From: Ktedonospora formicarum
Lineage (GTDB): Bacteria; Chloroflexota; Ktedonobacteria; Ktedonobacterales; Ktedonobacteraceae
Length of the DNA stretch: 64,000 nt
Assembly: GCF_016587355.1 (NCBI RefSeq)
Contig: NZ_BNJF01000011.1
Location: 124,001-188,000 of the forward strand
Direction: 5' to 3'
Positions 26,832-35,618 of the stretch are shown piece after piece. The stretch's first letter is position 1; each line of letters starts with the position of its first letter. The notes beneath the pieces are model-generated. The model saw only the letters and a list, made by a program, of their open reading frames with translations, searched no databases and was not told where the DNA came from. A program made the translations under genes and the position numbers.

Positions 26832-27700
26832 GGTATTGTCAAATTAGTGTATGAAGAAGGCATCGTTGGGAGGAAATGCTTATAAGGAAAACAAGAGCAA
26901 ACGAGAACTGGAGCATATGGACGTGTTATACGGCCCTGTTTCCAGTGGTGATATCATTCCAGATCCCAAAGCGCTCCTGCAGAAGGGCACGATAGTTTGA
27001 AGCGCTAAGACGCTGCCTTCTCGGTCGGAAATGGTCAGAGATGGGTCCAAAGGCCGAGGGGAATCGTTGGGCATGACCGGGCTAGGTGAAGCGCCGCATC
27101 GTACGTTCCCGTTGTCGTGTTGATTGATGGGAGTTCTCCGCTCGATTGTTCAGGCCTTTGTGTTGCCGATGCTCGACATGAGGCATGATTTCTTTCCTGG
27201 CGGCGGCATAGCTTGTCAGTTTGTCGGTAATGATGACACGAGGTACGTACTGAAGCCTCTTCAGAAGCTTGCGGAAGAATTTCTTGGCTGCTTGTTTGTC
27301 GCGTCGACCCTGGACAAGAATATCAAGCACATTGCCGTGTTGATCGACGGCCAGCCACACATAGCTTCGCTTTCCATTGATGGTGAGAAACACTTCATCC
27401 AGATGCCGCTTGTCTCCCAGCCCTACGCGGCGACGTTTCAGCTCATTGGTGTATGTTTGACCGAAGTTGAGGCACCATTGTCGACTGGTTTCGTAGGTGA
27501 GTCTTACTCCACGCTCTGCCATGAGCTCTTCAACATCACGAAAACTGAGCGAAAAACGGAAATACAGCCAGACGCAATGACAGATAATCATGGGCGGGAA
27601 GCGGTACCCTTTGTAGGGCGAAGATGAGGTGTTCCTTTTCATGAAGGCATTGTATCATGCTATTCAGCTTTTTGTGTGGTTTCGGCAACTTGACAATACC
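26832..27700 (-). mobile_element. IS6-family insertion sequence with terminal repeats
   Basis: The left end reads GGTATTGTCAAATTAG at 26832 and the right end, on the other strand, GGTATTGTCAAGTTGC ending at 27700. The element is 869 bp. No 8-bp target duplication is seen, so one side has probably recombined. The same end sequence occurs alone or in pairs at 29105, 29265, 33943 and 39121. Confidence 0.8.
26926..27642 (-). pseudogene. IS6-family transposase with an in-frame stop codon
   Basis: The frame starts at 27642 and reaches R-T-M-R-R-F-T before a TAG at 27082-27084. Without that stop it continues in the same frame through P-G-H-A-Q-R-F and F-R-P-R-R to a second stop at 26926, giving the normal 238-residue IS6 length. 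The DDE residues lie in D-E-V-F-L-T, V-I-I-T-D-K-L and the R-A-E-N-S-H segment. A single-base nonsense change has removed the last fifth of the protein. Confidence 0.85.
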
Positions 27701-27894
27701 TTGCTGGCATCGATAGGTTCGATAGCCAAGGGCGGTTTTCTTGTTGCATTGCTTGGTTTCAATGAGAGACAGTATGGACAGCTCATGGTCGCTCCTCTGA
27801 GGTATTCTTAACAGCTGCCAATGTACCACAAGAAGTGCTCTCAAACCAGACGGTGCTCTCAGTTCTGACGCTTCCCCTTAGCGACACACTGGTC

Positions 27895-27931
27895 AAGAGC
27901 AATTCCTGGCAAAAGGCCAGGAATTGCTCTT
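27895..27931 (+). terminator. Strong hairpin upstream of the MDR promoter
   Basis: AAGAGCAATTCCTGGC at 27895-27910 pairs exactly with 27916-27931 around a 5-base loop, followed by TTAGG. It resembles a terminator of a lost upstream gene and would insulate the following promoter. Confidence 0.5.
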
Positions 27932-27960
27932 TTAGGCATACTGTATCTGATCTTCTGAGA

Positions 27961-28071
27961 GCCTCTGTATGAATCAAAATCTTTCTTAAATGGCCCCTTT
28001 CATATACCTAAAAATGGCCCTTTTAACAGGTCCTTTATCTGAGTATACTTCTTGGTGTCAGTAAAAGACAA
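27961..28071 (+). promoter_or_regulatory. Duplicated promoter region, copy A
   Basis: About 110 bases beginning GCCTCTGTAT are closely similar to 33955-34065. Both hold a -35-like box (TTAACA here, TTGACA there), the shared GTCCTTTATC and a -10-like TATACT. The box spacing is 15 bases in both. This copy ends just before the MDR gene; the other leads to an NAD-dependent epimerase. Confidence 0.6.
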
Positions 28072-28108
28072 GAGCACGAACGCTGCATTGCAGCAAGGAG
28101 AGAAAACA

Positions 28109-29068
28109 GTGATAGACAAAGGACACCGCATACAAGCGATCGCCATTACCGCCTTTGGCGACCCTGATCAACTCAAGCTTGTGGATCTGCCTGTGCCACC
28201 CTGTGGCCCAGAGCAGGTCCTCATCAACGTCCAGGCAGCCGGCGTCGGGATGTGGGATGTGAAAGTGCGGCAAGGAAGCGTCGTATTAGATGGGCAACAG
28301 TTTCCACTCGTGCTTGGTTGGGAATCAGCAGGAATCATTGCAAAGGTGGGAGAGGCAGTCACGGGATGGGATGTGGGAACCCGCGTGATCTGCGCGACAT
28401 ATCAGGTTGGCATTGGTCATTATGCTTCTGCCGTGGCTGTCCCTGCGAATCTCGTCGCTCCAATGCCCTCCTCGCTCGATGCCCTACACGCATCAGCCCT
28501 TCCCGTCAACGGGCTGACCGCTTACCAGGCGATTTTCGAACAGCTGAAGATCCAATCGGGAGAAACGCTCTTGATTACAGGTGCGGCGGGAGGAACCGGC
28601 ACACTTGCTGTCCAACTGGCGGCGCGCGTTGGAGCACACGTCATGGTCACTGCAAGGAGCGAGCACCACCCATACCTTCAGCAACTGGGAGCAAGCGAAC
28701 TCATTGATTATACGCAAACGGACTTCGCGGAGGCTGTTCACGCGTCTCATCCTGAGGGCATCGATGCGGTCCTGGACTGCGTTGGGGGAGAGACAGCGGC
28801 AAGAAGTATGCAGGTGGTACGCGAAAGGGGGCGGCTCGTCACCATTGTCGACCTTGAGCGGGTGACACCCACACGTCATATTGACACGCACGTACTCTAC
28901 ATCCGCCCTGATGGGCGACAATTGGCCGAACTGACGAAGCTGGTGGACCATGGTCAGTTGACGGTTCACCTTGATCAGGTGTTTCCCCTCGCCATGGCCA
29001 GGCAGGCTCATGAGCGACTGGAGACGCGGCACCATCAAGGAAAAATCGTGCTCAATGTATCAGGATGA
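28109..29068 (+). CDS. Quinone-oxidoreductase-like MDR protein (zinc-free)
   Basis: The 319-residue protein has the GroES-like N-terminal half (D-L-P-V-P-P-C-G-P-E-Q-V-L-I-N-V-Q-A-A-G-V) and the NADPH loop A-A-G-G-T-G-T-L-A-V-Q-L-A. The structural and catalytic zinc cysteines are missing, as in NADP-dependent quinone reductases (COG0604). It should reduce quinones or enones with NADPH in the cytoplasm. I choose the GTG at 28109 because AAGGAG lies 8 bases before it; the frame is open further upstream without a site. It is preceded by a promoter region shared with the gene at 34220. Confidence 0.88.
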   Translation: MIDKGHRIQAIAITAFGDPDQLKLVDLPVPPCGPEQVLINVQAAGVGMWDVKVRQGSVVLDGQQFPLVLGWESAGIIAKVGEAVTGWDVGTRVICATYQVGIGHYASAVAVPANLVAPMPSSLDALHASALPVNGLTAYQAIFEQLKIQSGETLLITGAAGGTGTLAVQLAARVGAHVMVTARSEHHPYLQQLGASELIDYTQTDFAEAVHASHPEGIDAVLDCVGGETAARSMQVVRERGRLVTIVDLERVTPTRHIDTHVLYIRPDGRQLAELTKLVDHGQLTVHLDQVFPLAMARQAHERLETRHHQGKIVLNVSG

Positions 29069-29104
29069 AGACCCTCTATGGTCAAGTCCTAAAAACCATG
29101 AGGA

Positions 29105-29265
29105 GATATTGTCAACTCAAGGCAATTGTTGAGTTTATCACCAGAAATTCAGGAGAGAAGTGGGCGCCGGCCCAAAATCTTCTCGGAAGAAAGCCCTCTG
29201 AAAGACCTCAAATGAAAGTTCAGTGGTGAAAGCTCATCAAGAGAAAAATGGAAGTTGACAATACC
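29105..29265. mobile_element. MITE-like 161-bp element with IS6-type ends
   Basis: GATATTGTCAACTC at 29105-29118 and GAAGTTGACAATACC at 29251-29265 are inverted copies of one another with one early mismatch. Both match the end sequence of the IS6 element at 26832-27700. No transposase lies between them. The right end abuts a truncated TetR gene. Confidence 0.55.
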
Positions 29266-29404
29266 CACGACCGATATGGCAACAACGCTCGTCGCCATCG
29301 TGCAAGGAGGATATGTCTTGGCACGAGCGTTACAAGATCCGCAGCAGATGGGCAAGGCTCTACGCGGTGCCCTGGCTCTGCTCGAGAGCATCGAAGAGAG
29401 ATAA
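29266..29404 (+). pseudogene. TetR regulator C-terminal remnant
   Basis: Forty-four codons encode T-L-V-A-I-V-Q-G-G-Y-V-L-A-R-A and M-G-K-A-L-R-G-A-L-A-L-L-E, a pattern typical of the last helices of TetR-family regulators. The DNA-binding part has been removed up to the MITE-like end. Confidence 0.55.
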
Positions 29405-29703
29405 CATCATGCCGACAGAACCATCTTCATCATTTGTTTTTTGGAGAAACGGTTTTCCGTTGTAAATAAGCGCTGCAACGGATAGCCATAAAAGCCGCCT
29501 CTGAAAGGGCTCGGGGCAGATGCTCATTGCTCCTGGCCTCTCCGCGAAAAGCACGTATTGCATACACACACTTTTTCATAGCTTGTTACAACCGATGTGG
29601 CGGAAGAGGGATCATCTCCATTGCATAATATTTCTTGAGGTTCAAAGCGGGAAAACCTCTTTGCCACCAGGGATGGGGATACTGTGAAAGGGAGAGAGAC
29701 AGT
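29405..29703. other. Non-coding leader of the histidine kinase gene
   Basis: No gene recognised. GGGAGAGAG about 10 bases before 29704 is the ribosome binding site of the kinase. Confidence 0.4.
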
Positions 29704-31980
29704 ATGATGTTCAATCCACAAAGCAGCGAGTCAAGCATGCTCACATCGCGTGAAACACTCCTCAGCACGCTTGAGACGCTTCCCGATGCGTTGTTTGTCG
29801 TCGATGACGCCACAACGATTGTGTATGCCAATGCGAGAGCGCAGACCATGCTCGGCACCACACAAGAGGCGCTTGTTGGAAACAGCTTCTGGTGCCTCGC
29901 TCCTCACCTGGTGAGCACAACGCTCTACCAGGCGGTGCTCAAGGCCAGACAGACGCGGAAACTGACCGACGTGGAATATCGTTCCCCGGTGACCCAGACC
30001 TGGTTCCATGCACAGATCTCGCCCACCGGAGTGGGCCTCGCGGTCGTGTTCCAGGAAAACACGGAACCAACGCAATGCCAGGACGCCCTTCGTCATAGTG
30101 AACAGCGGTATCTGGGTCTCCTGGAGCACAGTGCTGAGCGGGTCGCGATGTTGACACCGGAGGGGCTGATCCTGGAGATCAGTCAGCGTCCCTTGACGGA
30201 CGCGCAGGTCCAGCTCGAGGAGGTGATTGGCAAACCGCTCACCGCTGTTTCCTGGTGGTCGTCTGTCCCGCATGCCCAAAGGCAATTATGTGCGGCGATC
30301 GAACAGGCCAGACAGGGAGTGACGGTACACTTTGAAGCCCGCATATATCCACACCCAGGAAGGTATCTCGACCTTGCCGTGACGCTGACGCCCCAATGTG
30401 CGGCAAATCAGCAGGTCGAGTATCTGATCTGTACGGGATTCGATATTACCCAGTACAAGCGCGTGGAAGAGGAACTTCGTACTGTGCTCGATACCGTGCC
30501 CCAATTTGTCTGGATCAGGCGGCCTGATGGTTCCGTCGCCTACTGTAATCAACGCTCGCACGACTATGCTCATATGATGTCCGAGCAATGCACAGAGGAT
30601 GAATTACTCCAGCAACTGCCTCCCGCTGGCCGGCAGTGCATCCAGGGTATGTGGCACACAGCCCCCCGAACGGATATCACGCATGATGAAGCGGTCTCAC
30701 TTCAGTTTGTACATCCTGAGGACCGAGAGCGGATCTTGGCTCTTCAGCGCCAGGCATTAGAGACAGGGAAACCCTATGAGTTTGAATATCGTCTCAGGGA
30801 GAGACAGCCGGACACCTATCGCTGGTATTTAGCACGGGGTGTGCCTCTGCGGAACGAGGAGAGGCAGATCGTCCAATGGTTTGGTACCTGCACCGATATC
30901 CATAGGCAGAAACAAACCGAGAACGCCTTGCGCCAGAGCCAGGAACGAGTGAACCATCTCATGAGTTCCAGCGTGATCGGGATCTTTTTCGCCGAAGGAG
31001 ATGTGGTGGTGGAAGGGAACAACACCTTCCTGAGGATGACGGGCTATAACCGAGACGAGCTGTGCCGGCGGTGCATCAACTGGGGCAATTTCACCCTGCC
31101 AACCTCGAAGCCCTCGCTGTTCCAGCAAGTGCACCAGGAACTGGTCGTGCAGCAAGATACCACGCCCTTTGAAGCCGAACTCGTGTGTAAGGATGGTAGC
31201 CGCCTGGACGTGCTAATGGGAGGAGTGGCCTTTCATGGCGAGGTGCTCCAGGGCATCGGCTTTGTGCTGGACAACTCAGCCCGCAAGGAGCTGGAGCAGC
31301 GCAAAGATCACTTTCTAGGGATGGTCAGCCATGAACTCAAGACACCGCTCACGTCCTTGAAACTGCAAACGCAACTATTACGAAAGCAACTGGGAAAGCA
31401 AGGCATCTACAACGCGGATACCGTTCTTTCTCGGATGGAGGCACAACTCAACATGGTTACCCGGTTGGTCGGAGAGTTGCTCGACCTCTCCAAAATTCAG
31501 GCTGGCACCCTGGAGTATGCCCAAGAAACGGTGAATCTGGACGACGTGCTCCAGGAGGTCGTTGATATCGTGCAACAGATGCAGACGACCCATACCATCG
31601 TCGTGCATCGTGCCGCGTGCCCCCCTCTTCTGGTCGGGGATAAGGACCGGCTCGAGCAAATGTTGCTGAACCTGATCAGCAACGCGATCAAATATTCCCC
31701 GGGAGCCAACATGATAGAGGTGGATATCAAGGCATCCGAAGAGGCCGTGACACTCAGCGTGCATGATCAGGGTATCGGCATTCCACAAGAGCAACGCGAG
31801 AAAATCTTTGAGCGCTTCTATCGGGCGGTTGCTCCACATCAGCGCGCCTTTCCAGGCCTCGGAATGGGCTTGTATATTGTCGCGGAGATTGTGAAATACC
31901 ATGGAGGATCCATCACGATGGAGAGCGAAATGGGAAAAGGATCGACTTTTCAGGTGACGCTTCCCCTGAAAAGAACATGA
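29704..31980 (+). CDS. Multi-PAS sensor histidine kinase
   Basis: The 758-residue soluble protein has about four PAS-type sensor domains (roughly residues 15-130, 140-255, 260-410 and 415-530). The phosphoacceptor segment M-V-S-H-E-L-K-T-P-L-T-S-L with His543 follows, then the ATPase domain with N-L-I-S-N-A-I-K-Y-S (N box), D-Q-G-I-G-I-P (G1) and G-L-G-M-G-L-Y-I-V (G2). No transmembrane helix is seen, so the signal is intracellular, perhaps redox or a ligand. A receiver gene follows after 9 bases and is the likely partner. A decayed paralogue of both genes lies 800 bases downstream. Confidence 0.93.
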   Translation: MMFNPQSSESSMLTSRETLLSTLETLPDALFVVDDATTIVYANARAQTMLGTTQEALVGNSFWCLAPHLVSTTLYQAVLKARQTRKLTDVEYRSPVTQTWFHAQISPTGVGLAVVFQENTEPTQCQDALRHSEQRYLGLLEHSAERVAMLTPEGLILEISQRPLTDAQVQLEEVIGKPLTAVSWWSSVPHAQRQLCAAIEQARQGVTVHFEARIYPHPGRYLDLAVTLTPQCAANQQVEYLICTGFDITQYKRVEEELRTVLDTVPQFVWIRRPDGSVAYCNQRSHDYAHMMSEQCTEDELLQQLPPAGRQCIQGMWHTAPRTDITHDEAVSLQFVHPEDRERILALQRQALETGKPYEFEYRLRERQPDTYRWYLARGVPLRNEERQIVQWFGTCTDIHRQKQTENALRQSQERVNHLMSSSVIGIFFAEGDVVVEGNNTFLRMTGYNRDELCRRCINWGNFTLPTSKPSLFQQVHQELVVQQDTTPFEAELVCKDGSRLDVLMGGVAFHGEVLQGIGFVLDNSARKELEQRKDHFLGMVSHELKTPLTSLKLQTQLLRKQLGKQGIYNADTVLSRMEAQLNMVTRLVGELLDLSKIQAGTLEYAQETVNLDDVLQEVVDIVQQMQTTHTIVVHRAACPPLLVGDKDRLEQMLLNLISNAIKYSPGANMIEVDIKASEEAVTLSVHDQGIGIPQEQREKIFERFYRAVAPHQRAFPGLGMGLYIVAEIVKYHGGSITMESEMGKGSTFQVTLPLKRT

Positions 31981-31989
31981 GGAGCGCAT

Positions 31990-32385
31990 ATGCATACGTT
32001 CCAACAAAATACATGGAATAATGTCCTTGCTGTCAAGAGTATTCTCATTGTCGAAGATGATCCCATCCTTGGCAATCTCCTGCTGGAAGTGCTCCAGGAG
32101 GAGGCAATCTATCAAGGACATCTTGCCCCGAGCGGCGAGATGGCGCTGAATATGCTGCAAACGATCACGCCTGATTTGTTTCTACTAGATTATCATCTCC
32201 CTGGGATGAATGGGCTTGAACTCGCCGATCAGTTGCAGCTTAGAGAAGGAGGTGAGCAAACACCCATCCTCCTGATGAGTGCCGATTTGCCACAAGAAAG
32301 CGGCGCCTTGGATCATCTCAGAACGCTCCAGAAACCCTTTGATCTGGAGACGCTGCTGCAATTGATCGCAAATCTTCTTGCATGA
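31990..32385 (+). CDS. Stand-alone response regulator receiver domain
   Basis: The 131-residue protein is a single receiver domain. It has the acidic pair E-D-D at residues 22-24, the phosphoacceptor Asp67 in F-L-L-D-Y-H-L-P-G, and Lys115 in L-Q-K-P-F. It has no DNA-binding output, so it must pass the signal by protein contact or phosphotransfer. It starts 9 bases after the kinase stop, so the two are cotranscribed and very likely a pair. The 16 residues before the first strand are an unusual short extension. Confidence 0.92.
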   Translation: MHTFQQNTWNNVLAVKSILIVEDDPILGNLLLEVLQEEAIYQGHLAPSGEMALNMLQTITPDLFLLDYHLPGMNGLELADQLQLREGGEQTPILLMSADLPQESGALDHLRTLQKPFDLETLLQLIANLLA

Positions 32386-32401
32386 GAAGGACAATAGTTT
32401 T

Positions 32402-32444
32402 TTACCAGAAAGAGATGGTAATCGTATTCAACCCTTTCTGGTAA
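32402..32444. repeat. Eleven-bp inverted repeat between receiver and next frame
   Basis: TTACCAGAAAG at 32402-32412 and its exact inverse at 32434-32444 enclose 21 bases. Lying 17 bases after the receiver stop, it may end or stabilise that transcript; no T-run follows. Confidence 0.45.
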
Positions 32445-32690
32445 GTGATGGTGATCGTTGCTACCATTCCCCTCATTGCAGGTGCATGGCTGCGTTACGT
32501 CGGCCTGCTTTGCCTGGTCTTGTTTACTGGAGCACTGACCATTTTTGTGATTGCGCCATCAGCGACCGGATTTCCCGCGCTCACCCTGTATGGTGAGTTT
32601 CTATTAAAGGATGTCGTGCTGGCTGCTGCCACCGTGAGCATCATAGCGATGGATGCAGCCAAACAAGCATACAGTAATAAGCGCAGTTGA
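32445..32690 (+). pseudogene. C-terminal fragment of a DUF417/YkgB-like membrane protein
   Basis: The frame contains two hydrophobic helices and G-F-P-A-L-T-L-Y-G-E-F-L-L-K-D-V-V-L-A-A, resembling the end of YkgB (DUF417) inner-membrane proteins. It starts at GTG with no ribosome binding site and has about half the family length, so I regard it as a remnant. Confidence 0.5.
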
Positions 32691-32769
32691 CTACCTAACG
32701 CTTCATAGATGAGGGTGTACACTTGGTGCACTCTACCTGAAACTCACTGCTCTGCTGCATACACCTCCT

Positions 32770-33869
32770 GATGTGCCGATCTTTCTAGATCAGAGAGACG
32801 TGATCCAGTATGTTAATACAAGAACCGCCGCCAGATTGGGACAAGCAAACACGAACTGCCGGCAAGCTATTTGGCAGTGTGCGCCACGCTCGAAGGATTC
32901 CCTACAAAGATGCGCAGGGGGCGATTCTGCACTGGATTTCACATGCAAAGACATCGATGTTTAAAGCAGGCCGAACAGACTGAAGAGGCCCTGTGCCAGA
33001 GCCAGGAACGGGTGCGCACACTGATAAACTCAACGAATATCGGGATCTTTGTCGGTGAAAAGGAGCAGATTGTGGACGCCAATGACACCTTTCTACGCAT
33101 AATCGGCTATACACGAGAAGACCTGCGCGCAGGGCGTATGAACTGGATGCAGATGACCCTCCAGAGTATCTAGCTCGTACTCAGCAGGCCCAGCAGGAAC
33201 TTGATGCCCAGCAGTCGCTGACGCCCTATGAGAAAGAATACGTGTGCAAAGACGGCAGTCGCCTTCCCGTGCTCGTGGGCGAGGTCCTCTTACAGCATCA
33301 CTCATTCCAGGTGATTACCTTTGTGCTGGATAACTTAGCGCGCAAGGAACTGGAACAACGCAAGGATGCCTTTATCAGCATGGTCAGCCATGAACTGAGA
33401 AATCCCCTCGCCGCCTTGAAACTGCAGACCTCCTTACTGCATCGGTAACTGGCCAGGCAGGGCCTCCAGGATCCGGCACTTTCCAGCATGGAAACACAGA
33501 TCGACAAACTTATCCGGCTGGTGGAAGACTTGCTCGACGTCTCCAAAATCCAGGCTGGCAAACTGGGGTATCGGCAGGAAAGAGTCGATCTCGACGCCTT
33601 GCTCCATGAGGTGGCCGACACGATGCAACAGATCGAGGCGACGCATACCATTGTGGTACGTGGCGCAACTTCCTGCTCGCTGGTGGGAGATAAAGACCGG
33701 CTGGGACAGGTCTTTACCAACCTGCTCAGTAATGCGATCCCCGGCCTGGGGCATGGGCTTGTATATTGTCGCGGAAATCGTCAAACACCATAGGGGAACC
33801 ATCACGGTGGAGTGCGAACAAGGAAAAGGATCAACCTTTCAGGTGACGCTTCCCCGGAAAAGAACATGA
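32770..33869 (+). pseudogene. Decayed PAS histidine kinase, paralogue of the upstream kinase
   Basis: Broken frames give, in order, a PAS piece (I-G-I-F-V-G-E-K-E-Q-I-V-D-A-N-D), R-K-E-L-E-Q-R-K-D-A-F, the H box M-V-S-H-E-L-R-N-P-L-A-A-L, and D-L-L-D-V-S-K-I-Q-A-G. They end with G-S-T-F-Q-V-T-L-P-R-K-R-T. Stops occur at 33171 and 33446. The ATPase domain jumps from L-L-S-N-A-I to P-G-L-G-M-G-L with the G1 box deleted. The upstream PAS domains are missing. Confidence 0.85.
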
Positions 33870-33878
33870 GGAACGCGT

Positions 33879-33943
33879 ATGTACATTTCCCAACAACGAG
33901 CAGGTAGTGATTTTCCTATCGTCAAGAGCAAGTTGACAATACC
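33879..33943 (+). pseudogene. Receiver gene cut after 16 codons at an IS6-type end
   Basis: After the decayed kinase an ATG starts M-Y-I-S-Q-Q-R-A-G and reaches I-V-K-S. It parallels the first 17 residues of the intact receiver (ending A-V-K-S). Homology stops exactly at AGTTGACAATACC (33931-33943), the IS6-type terminal sequence. Confidence 0.65.
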
Positions 33944-33954
33944 GCTTTCCCTCA

Positions 33955-34065
33955 AGCCTCTGTATAGATCGAAATCTTTCTTCAATGGCTCCTTTCGTCT
34001 ATCTAAAAATGGACCTTTTGACAAGTCCTTTATCAATATATACTTCTGATGTCAGTCAAGGAACG
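33955..34065 (+). promoter_or_regulatory. Duplicated promoter region, copy B
   Basis: This stretch matches 27961-28071 over about 110 bases, with a better -35-like box (TTGACA) and the same TATACT. The next gene on this strand starts at 34220, leaving a 5' leader of about 150 bases. Confidence 0.6.
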
Positions 34066-34219
34066 CTTGTCGTCGGGAGAGATGCTGGCTGCATTGCTTG
34101 CCGAACCGGCACACGCATGTGTGACGACACATTCAATCATACTGTATTGCCTGACTTAATGTGTGTGTGGCCGCACGACCGAAACCCTAACCTTACGTTT
34201 ATTAATGGAGGTTTTTCCT

Positions 34220-35140
34220 ATGAGAGTTTTTGTTACCGGCGCGACAGGTGTTATCGGCTCCGCCGTCGTCCGCGAACTGATCGAGGCGGGCCATCAGGTC
34301 CTTGGCCTGGCGCGCTCAGATGCAGCCGCTGCCTCGCTTGCTGCCGCCGGCGCACAGGTGCATCGTGGTTCCCTCGGTGATCTTGACAGCTTGCGCAGCG
34401 CAACGGCTGCATCTGACGGCGTCATCCACCTCGCGTTTATCCACGACTTCTTCGCGGACTACGAGGCCGCTGCGCGCACGGATCTGCACGCCGTCCAGAC
34501 AATCGGAGCAGCGCTCGAAGGCTCCGGCAAGCCGTTCGTGATCACCTCAGGAACATTGATGCTCACATTCTTTCTCCCGCAGGGGCGTCTCGGGACGGAA
34601 AAGGACGTGGCAGACGCCGGGTCGGTCGCACCCCGGGTCGTATCGGAGAATGTGGCGCTCGCTCTTTCCCGGCGCAGCGTGCGCTCATCGATCGTGCGAC
34701 TGTCTCCCTCGGTTCACGACAAAAGAAGAGGCGGCTTCACGGAGGCCCTAATCGCTATCGCCCGTGAGAAGGGCGTCTCTGGCTACGTCGGCGATGGTTT
34801 TAACCGCTGGCCCGCTGTGCACCGGCTCGATGCCGCTCGCCTGTTCCGTCTGGCGCTGGAGAAGGCCCCAGCGGGGTCGGTGCTGCACGGAGTCGCGGAA
34901 GAGGGTGTGCCGACCCGCACCATCGCCGAGGTGATCGGTCGACATCTCGATCTTCCAGTGGTCTCCATCTCTCCAGAGGACGCAGGCAATCACTTTAGCT
35001 GGCTTGGACCCTTCTCCTCGAAGGACAACCCGACGTCGAGCGCGCTAACACGCGAACTGCTGGGGTGGCAGCCAGTACACCCCACGCTGATCCAGGATCT
35101 CGAAGATGGGCACTTCTTCGAGAACAGGATGATTTCATGA
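34220..35140 (+). CDS. NAD-dependent epimerase/dehydratase (extended SDR-like)
   Basis: The 306-residue protein begins M-R-V-F-V-T-G-A-T-G-V-I-G-S-A-V-V, a Rossmann G-x-x-G-x-x-G, and continues G-L-A-R-S-D-A-A-A. It has V-I-H-L-A-F at the fourth strand. The usual Y-x-x-x-K is not clear; the region reads P-R-V-V-S-E-N-V, as in atypical SDRs of the YwnB/NmrA kind. GGAGG eight bases before the ATG sets the start. G+C is visibly higher than in the neighbours, suggesting transfer. A nitroreductase-like frame overlaps its stop by 4 bases (ATGA), so they formed an operon. Confidence 0.85.
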   Translation: MRVFVTGATGVIGSAVVRELIEAGHQVLGLARSDAAAASLAAAGAQVHRGSLGDLDSLRSATAASDGVIHLAFIHDFFADYEAAARTDLHAVQTIGAALEGSGKPFVITSGTLMLTFFLPQGRLGTEKDVADAGSVAPRVVSENVALALSRRSVRSSIVRLSPSVHDKRRGGFTEALIAIAREKGVSGYVGDGFNRWPAVHRLDAARLFRLALEKAPAGSVLHGVAEEGVPTRTIAEVIGRHLDLPVVSISPEDAGNHFSWLGPFSSKDNPTSSALTRELLGWQPVHPTLIQDLEDGHFFENRMIS

Positions 35141-35337
35141 CTGAGATCCATGACTTGAACGACAGGGATCGTCAGATCATCGAAGAGTTCCGTGCCAACG
35201 GGGCAAAAAGTGGCGAACCTCACACCCGCCCGACTTCCATACCTGTCGAGGGAGGTCGCATCTACGTTTTCGCTGGCAATAGGGGCGCGCTAACCAATCC
35301 GGTAGTGTTGCAAAAAAAATTAAGCTCACCAAAATAA
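35137..35337 (+). pseudogene. Deazaflavin-dependent nitroreductase-like gene truncated by a MITE
   Basis: M-T-E-I-H-D-L-N-D-R-D-R-Q-I-I-E-E-F-R-A-N-G and later I-Y-V-F-A-G-N-R-G-A-L-T-N-P resemble the start and the first strands of the DUF385/Ddn F420-dependent nitroreductase fold. Homology ends where the inverted-repeat element begins at about 35305. The last nine codons are MITE sequence. Confidence 0.55.
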
Positions 35338-35457
35338 GAGTGAGATTTGTGGTAGAAGAAGCCTTTCTTGATAAAGATGCGTACCTTTTGTATTTTTTAC
35401 ATCGATACGATTTTCGGGTATGCATCATTTTGATGAGCTTAATTTTTTTTGCAACAC
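35305..35457. mobile_element. MITE, 153 bp with 31-bp terminal inverted repeats
   Basis: The left end starts GTGTTGCAAAAAAAATTAAG and the right end is its inverted copy, with one mismatch in 31 bases. The interior has no coding capacity. It interrupts the nitroreductase-like frame. No transposase with these ends is present in the window. Confidence 0.85.
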
Positions 35458-35618
35458 CACCATCTGAGCTACTGGAAAGGAGGAATAGGATCTATTGAGC
35501 TGATAAGAAGATGACTCGTATACCGATGTTGTTTGAGAGAAGATGCCCTTTGAAAGAAACGTTGAGCTTTCTCGCATGTGCTCTCAAATCGAGATAGAGA
35601 TAACCAAGGAGACGAAGA

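Noticed and set aside
31378..32160. A 260-codon minus-strand open frame
   Set aside because: It is antisense to the kinase ATPase domain and receiver.
33931..33943. TTGACA as a promoter -35 box at the IS6-type ends
   Set aside because: No -10 box at suitable distance at any of the sites, and the motif coincides with element ends and gene breaks.
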